Origin: Lingula anatina
Taxonomy: Eukaryota; Brachiopoda; Lingulata; Lingulida; Lingulidae
Direction of reading: 5' to 3'
Assembly (NCBI RefSeq): GCF_001039355.2
Contig: NW_019775772.1
Span: 91,042 to 155,041 of the forward strand
Length of the DNA: 64,000 nucleotides
Part shown: positions 54,313-64,000 of the stretch, piece by piece
Numbering within the stretch: the stretch's first letter is position 1
Layout: each line of letters opens with the position of its first letter
Program-made: the position numbers and the translations under genes
The notes under the pieces: generated by a model
What the model saw: only the letters and a program-made list of their open reading frames with translations
What the model was told of the DNA's origin: nothing
Databases searched by the model: none

Positions 54313-56594
54313 ATTATTATGTGAATAATGACCGGGTGCCCATTTGTACCTGCAGTATACCACAGTGTATAGTACAGGGTAGTGATGCCTAAGTGCACGT
54401 GGACACAGTAGGTAACGTGCCCCCTCTACCCAAGTGGGGGTACCCCCTTTTTCTTCCCAAAAATATTACTAGTGAAACGATACACCAAGCACTTTTTTAT
54501 TCCGTTGTGCCCTTCATATTACAATACAATTGTTCTCTTCTGTATCTTTTATGAATTAAAAAATTGTGCTCCCCATCCCCTTAGAAAAACCCACCACCAG
54601 TGGGAATAACTCGATTTTCCAGAGATTTTTAAGCCTGGATATACTGAATTTATCGTGCCTTTAAAGTGTAAGTTTTTTAAACAAACGAAGAGACCCTACA
54701 TTTCTTTTTCATCTATTTCCCCTAGGTGACCTGTATTGTGAAAGGATATCAATGACTGTTTTCCTTGCCGTAAAATCTCGATTATCATTACAATAGGTGA
54801 ATGGATTGATTTATCAAAGCCGGCGCACACTAGTAAGGCAACGGCTTAGCTTGGCTATATGCTCAGCTCGCAGTCTCGCAGTGTGCGCTGGCAATCGACA
54901 CGGTTTTCGCTTGGCAAGACTACAATATGATCGCCCGCACAAACCCCACAGCAGACCATCCCTATATTACACAACAATGTCGCTAAACTATGTTATTAGA
55001 ATGCTGTTTTGATGCTCTACCATGTGATTGACTCAGAAGTTGACGCATTTATTATCGAACCGCTGCCAGTGATCTGTGTTTTACGTGTACAAGTATTGAT
55101 TCTGTTCAATGAGTCCTTTACTCGTCGTTCAACCATAACGACCTACAACCTTCGTATCAATATATCAATCCCGCTGTATATTTGATTTAAACTATATCTT
55201 TGGATACGCTACATATATTTTTGTTCTGGTAAGAAACAAGTACATTATAGTTTACATATTTTTCTTGAATTTTACATTCGTTTGATATGACACTTAGTCC
55301 GTCTGTGTGTTACTCTAAAGATTGAAGTCCACACATAACTTGGATCCAAGTAGTACTCCATAAAAAATACACGTACATTATTGACATGCCAAATATATTG
55401 TTCGTATGATATATCATCCGTAATCTGAAGAAGAGATTTGTGCTGTGGTCTCGAGAAGTTCCTTGAATAAAACATTATTATAAAGGATGTATGCATAGTG
55501 TCGTGGATACAATGAGAGACAAGCAGCACTTGGCAACTACTTCATCGTATAGCATTTTGATATTGAATAGACGGACACAAGAGGTACCTTGGACTTCTAA
55601 AATGGATATCGTATTGTTTCACATTGTTCTTGCTATGAAAAGTGATATAAATAGCTCAAATGATGTTAAAGCACTATTCTAGTAGAATGAGCTTTTATTT
55701 GCCGAGTTTTTTTTCTATAGACTCAGTAGAACACTTCAATATATCTATTTAGATAGCAGAGAGTTTTGAAAGCGCACCTTTCTCATTTCAGTCCTTAACT
55801 GAATATATGAGTGAAACTCCGATATTTCTCAATCGATACCTTAGTATTGGGGTTTGCCGCGGAGTCAGATGAGCCCACAATGATATTGTTTACATGAAAA
55901 GGGATTCTGGTGATTGTTTTGAACGATGTATCGATAGTCGATATCTGTTTCTTCAAACCTTGGCGACGATACCATATCGTGTTCGTATACACTTTGAACC
56001 GTGCCCAGCTGGTGGTGACAGAGTGAGAAATAAATAGGGTTGACGATTTTGAAAGGAAACTGCTGTCACCAGTGACATTTTAACAAGATTACGCCGACGA
56101 TTGTTGACTGTTTAATTAGGTTCACCACGGAGCCCGCTGTGATTACACATTGCTAACAAGAAGAGGAAATCTAGATGGATCTCTCGGTCTCTACGGGTAA
56201 AGTGTAGCCGAGAGCGACATTGCTAACAAAGTAACAGTATCTTCGCAACGCAGGTAATCTGCAAACACTTAATACGATGGAAATACCGGTCAGTCGGTTT
56301 TATTTCTGATCAATATCGAGTGAGTGCCATCCGTTTTCCATGAAACTAAAATTAACATTTTCGCTAGATGTTTAACAGACATGGCAGTGTAGGAGACGTG
56401 GTTGTGCCGCGCGCTTTCATCTCTTGGACACTAATACTGCTGATTTAGCGTCCGAAACAGACATGATTTTAATCAAAATGGAGACGTTTTCAACATATGA
56501 CCGTCGCACGGAGTTATTCGCCAGACACTGAAAACTGTTGTATTATACAGTGTCAAACCATACAGTATTTCTGGTGTTTCATCAATCCAGAAAA

Positions 56595-58076
56595 ATGTCG
56601 GTGCTTCACACGGCTATCGACCATTCCCGGTTTAAGCAGTTCACACTGCTCCTAGACCGCGGCGTTGACGTTAACCAAAGGGACGAAAAAGGGCTCACAC
56701 CGATTCTGAAATGCGCCTTCTTCCCGGAGAAACGAGCGGCACGATGGATTCATCTTCTAATACAGAAAGGGGCGGATCCCACCCTTACTGACACCACAGG
56801 CTTGAATGTCTTATCATACGCCGTGAAGCTTGGCAAGGAATTCCTGGTGAAATCGTTACTGGAGGAGGACTGCGTCGACGTTAATTTTCGTGACAGGGAA
56901 GGGAATACGGTCCTTCATTTAGCAGCTTACAACGGCTCCGTGAGAATAATGAAGTGTATTCTGAACAACATGGTGAAATATCGAATGAGCCCCGATTTGC
57001 CGAATCAGGAAGGATTTACGCCGCTTATGATCGCGTGCGCACGAGGATATTTGGACATTGCTAGATTGCTCGTGCAAGATGCAAAAGCCTCGTTAACAGT
57101 TAGGGATAACAAATATTTCATGAACGCTAAAGAATGGCTGGAGAGCGCTATGGAGATACCGGAAGGTTCTGACCCATTTCGAAACCCATTTGACGACAGA
57201 GACCCCAGGGACGGCAGGACTTGCCCTTCAGGATCGCCCATGATCTATGAAACGTCTGACAATAATTACAGATCAAATATAGCAACGCCAGATATTGTTA
57301 AAGAGAGACCGTTTTCTCCGTCGTTTACCATCAACCCTGTTAGACGCCCAGCCAAAAGAAGTGCACCCCTTTTACAGCGGGGAAATAAGGCAGGGAGAAG
57401 TCCTAGTTCACCAGTAGTCAGTAGTAGCGGGCCTAACGGGAGGAGTGCAACTCCCGAAAAATGGGCACTCCCGAGGCTTGTTCATCCACCTCGAAGTGCG
57501 CAAACTCACTCCACCTCACCGCATGACAACACACATATAAGAACAGCATCATCACACGACAAAAAGAAAGCCAAAAAACGCCCCGCGAACACAGCCCAAC
57601 AATTACCGTCATATCGCGACGAGTTGCAAAGATTATACGGCATCTTTCAGACCCAGTTGACCAACTCTTACAGAGTCCCGGCTGTCCCCGTTGTTCCAGA
57701 ACCGGAAGCAGACGACAGCGATGACGATGGGGATTCACTGGGCGTGGCTTCGAGAACGTCAAGCGCCTCTCTCGCTTTCTCGGTGTTATCTGCGCGAAGT
57801 CGGCCGAAGAGCGTTCTGGAGTCCGTGGTCCAACTTAAAAGTCCCAAACCCGGAGCTAAGAGTAATTCCCCGGTGACGGTCTGGCGGCGCAGAGGGGGGC
57901 ATGGAAGTGCTAGCTCTAGGGGGTCTCCGGACAGCGCGTCCCCGTCACCCCCTCCAAGATCCCCGAGTTCTAAAGACAGATTGAAGGGACTGACGGGCAA
58001 ACTGAAAATTGGTTCGGGGGAAGGCAAGAAATCTCTGAGCTCGATGCTTCTTGCAGGAGCAAAGAATCAGAGTTGA
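56595..58076 (+). CDS. Ankyrin-repeat protein with disordered C-terminal tail, 493 residues
   Basis: Intronless coding frame. I chose the ATG at 56595 (AAAAATGTCG, A at -3) over the in-frame ATG at 56538, because the first ankyrin repeat starts right after it (VLHTAIDHSRFKQFTLLLDR) and a possible acceptor (CATCAATCCAG) ends just upstream. Five ankyrin repeats cover about residues 3-171, with hallmarks GVDVNQRD, KGADPTLTD, GNTVLHLAAYNGS and GFTPLMIACARGYLDIARLL. The rest (about 190-493) is Ser/Pro/Arg-rich and low-complexity, with an acidic patch (EADDSDDDGDS) and a Ser/Pro cluster. Ankyrin repeats bind partner proteins; no enzyme domain is present. The overall plan resembles ANKRD34-type proteins but I cannot claim orthology. 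AATAAA at 58314-58319 is a likely polyadenylation signal. Confidence 0.88.
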   Translation: MSVLHTAIDHSRFKQFTLLLDRGVDVNQRDEKGLTPILKCAFFPEKRAARWIHLLIQKGADPTLTDTTGLNVLSYAVKLGKEFLVKSLLEEDCVDVNFRDREGNTVLHLAAYNGSVRIMKCILNNMVKYRMSPDLPNQEGFTPLMIACARGYLDIARLLVQDAKASLTVRDNKYFMNAKEWLESAMEIPEGSDPFRNPFDDRDPRDGRTCPSGSPMIYETSDNNYRSNIATPDIVKERPFSPSFTINPVRRPAKRSAPLLQRGNKAGRSPSSPVVSSSGPNGRSATPEKWALPRLVHPPRSAQTHSTSPHDNTHIRTASSHDKKKAKKRPANTAQQLPSYRDELQRLYGIFQTQLTNSYRVPAVPVVPEPEADDSDDDGDSLGVASRTSSASLAFSVLSARSRPKSVLESVVQLKSPKPGAKSNSPVTVWRRRGGHGSASSRGSPDSASPSPPPRSPSSKDRLKGLTGKLKIGSGEGKKSLSSMLLAGAKNQS

Positions 58077-59290
58077 AACGTACTCTATTTTTACAAATAT
58101 TAATCGAAAAACAAAAACAAGTAAACAATATCATTTTATAACATGTATCAGAAAACAACAATTAAGTATTTTTATGTACCATTTCAGCATTGTGAAACAT
58201 GAGACATTCTTCTTGAATAGGCCCTATTTCGTACACAATAGGCGGTCGCCACAGTAATTTATCATTATTCGTATTGCTGAAGAATGAAATATACATGTTT
58301 GATATATAATATCAATAAAACGCTTTTTTTACTGGAGAATTACTTTTATTTCCGTCAAAAATATATGTCAGATTATAATTTGTTCGTCAAAACAGCACGT
58401 GTGCATTTACACGTGTACTCAAGGTTTGGAATCAAGTCATGTAACGTCCCCATGCATTGGAAATCAATAAAGCTCTCAGGGGTGAGGTATGAACAGACTG
58501 TGTGAAAACAAACCCAGTTCCGGTAAGAGACGATAGATTTATAATACTATATTGATCAGAGCATTGCCCGGTAACCCGCGGTTTCTAGTTTCTGCTTCTA
58601 CAAGTTCTAGGTTCTATTTAAATTCAAATTTCAGACAACGGTAATACCACATGTGGCGGCTGTTCACAGCGCTTTTATTGAATACTCACCTGGGTTTCTT
58701 CCCATAAAATAACAGAGCGTTACTGAGCAACGCCTTGCGATGAATAAATGTAAAAAAGATTTATTGGATTTGTTTAACTCTATTGGGTAATAATCTTTTT
58801 AATATACACCATAGTACGATAATGTATTCCAGGACATTAAAAATGCAACATAAAAAACATACACTGTACTTGAGTAAAGTTGGTGGTTATATTTTTATTT
58901 CCACCCCATATATTACAAACTGAATCTATCCGTTCGAAAACCTCTTTATTAAAAGGTGAAAAAAGAAAATTAAGTATTATAACAAATTTACAACCAGCAA
59001 GTATAATATCTTGAATATATATTTTAAGTTACTAAAATAACCAAGTTGTAAATTATTTAATTTTAAAAATTAAAATTAAATTGACAAAAGTCCGATACGA
59101 AAGCTTTTTACATTGCATGGTCTTTGACTTATGATATCTGGGATAATTAAAGACCGTGTTCACTTAGACTCAGCCGTGCAATAAGGTACATGTACCTGTT
59201 GGCTTATCTAAGATTTCACCGTGTACACTCATTCTCAGCCACGAAAGACACCTGGTGTCTTATCTTCATCACCAGACCGCAATAAAGCCG
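58077..59290. other. 3' UTRs between convergent ankyrin and GH31 genes
   Basis: AT-rich, no coding signal. Contains the ankyrin AATAAA at 58314-58319. No repeat or RNA gene recognised. Confidence 0.5.

Positions 59291-64000
<4,710 letters not shown>

Larger units (their letters stand above)
52069..56594. other. Spacer between divergent genes; degenerate reading frame and simple repeats
   Basis: Should contain the promoters of the 427-residue protein (minus) and the ankyrin gene (plus). A broken exon-like frame lies at 53033-53353. Simple repeats: (ATT)n at 53878-53923 and an ATACA-type pentamer tract at about 54110-54312. No other gene is visible. Confidence 0.5.

Noticed and set aside
54087-54392. 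Open frames rich in Ile/Gln/Tyr/Asn or Cys/Ile/Leu
   Set aside because: They are translations of a pentanucleotide repeat in both strands.
57433-58027. Minus-strand open frames over the ankyrin gene
   Set aside because: Shadows of the GC-rich plus-strand coding sequence.

Overview
This is animal nuclear DNA: AT-rich, with spliced genes, canonical GT-AG introns, microsatellites, short inverted-repeat transposons and single-N/N-run assembly marks. The gene content (a TTC17 orthologue, an M1AP orthologue, a transgelin/mp20-type muscle protein, a maltase-glucoamylase-like GH31 enzyme), the intron style and the abundant MITEs fit a lophotrochozoan invertebrate, perhaps a mollusc. I cannot name the species.

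Layout. 1-9.9 kb (+): the 3' part of TTC17, 20 exons, with its 5' part off the left edge. 12.1-16.9 kb (-): M1AP, 12 coding exons, tail-to-tail with TTC17. 17.3-27.8 kb (+): a TBC-domain Rab GTPase-activating protein, head-to-head with M1AP (about 390 bp from ATG to ATG). The shared 5' halves of M1AP and TBC are written twice, at about 14,995-19,859 (copy A) and 19,863-24,526 (copy B), with one N at the join. As written, M1AP is complete only through copy A and TBC only through copy B. This is what two unmerged haplotypes look like, although a real tandem duplication is not excluded. 27.8-36.5 kb: no recognisable gene. 36.5-41.2 kb (-): transgelin/calponin-family gene with two alternative 78-bp second exons. 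41.2-50.8 kb: non-coding, with MITEs and an assembly gap whose two flanks are the same sequence. 50.8-52.1 kb (-): an unrecognised basic 427-residue protein. 56.6-58.1 kb (+): an ankyrin-repeat protein with a long disordered tail. 59.3-64.0 kb (-): the C-terminal 12 exons of a GH31 alpha-glucosidase, with its 5' part off the right edge.

The genes look like ordinary, functionally unrelated animal genes and I see no operon-like system. The unusual signals are structural: (1) tandem repeats at five sites that each begin in an exon and copy its splice junction; (2) the 4.8-kb head-to-head duplication with a MITE present in only one copy; (3) a same-length, same-phase duplicated exon in the transgelin gene; (4) several short inverted-repeat elements. 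Exon borders were assigned by eye from splice consensus, phase continuity and protein similarity recalled from known families. No search was run.
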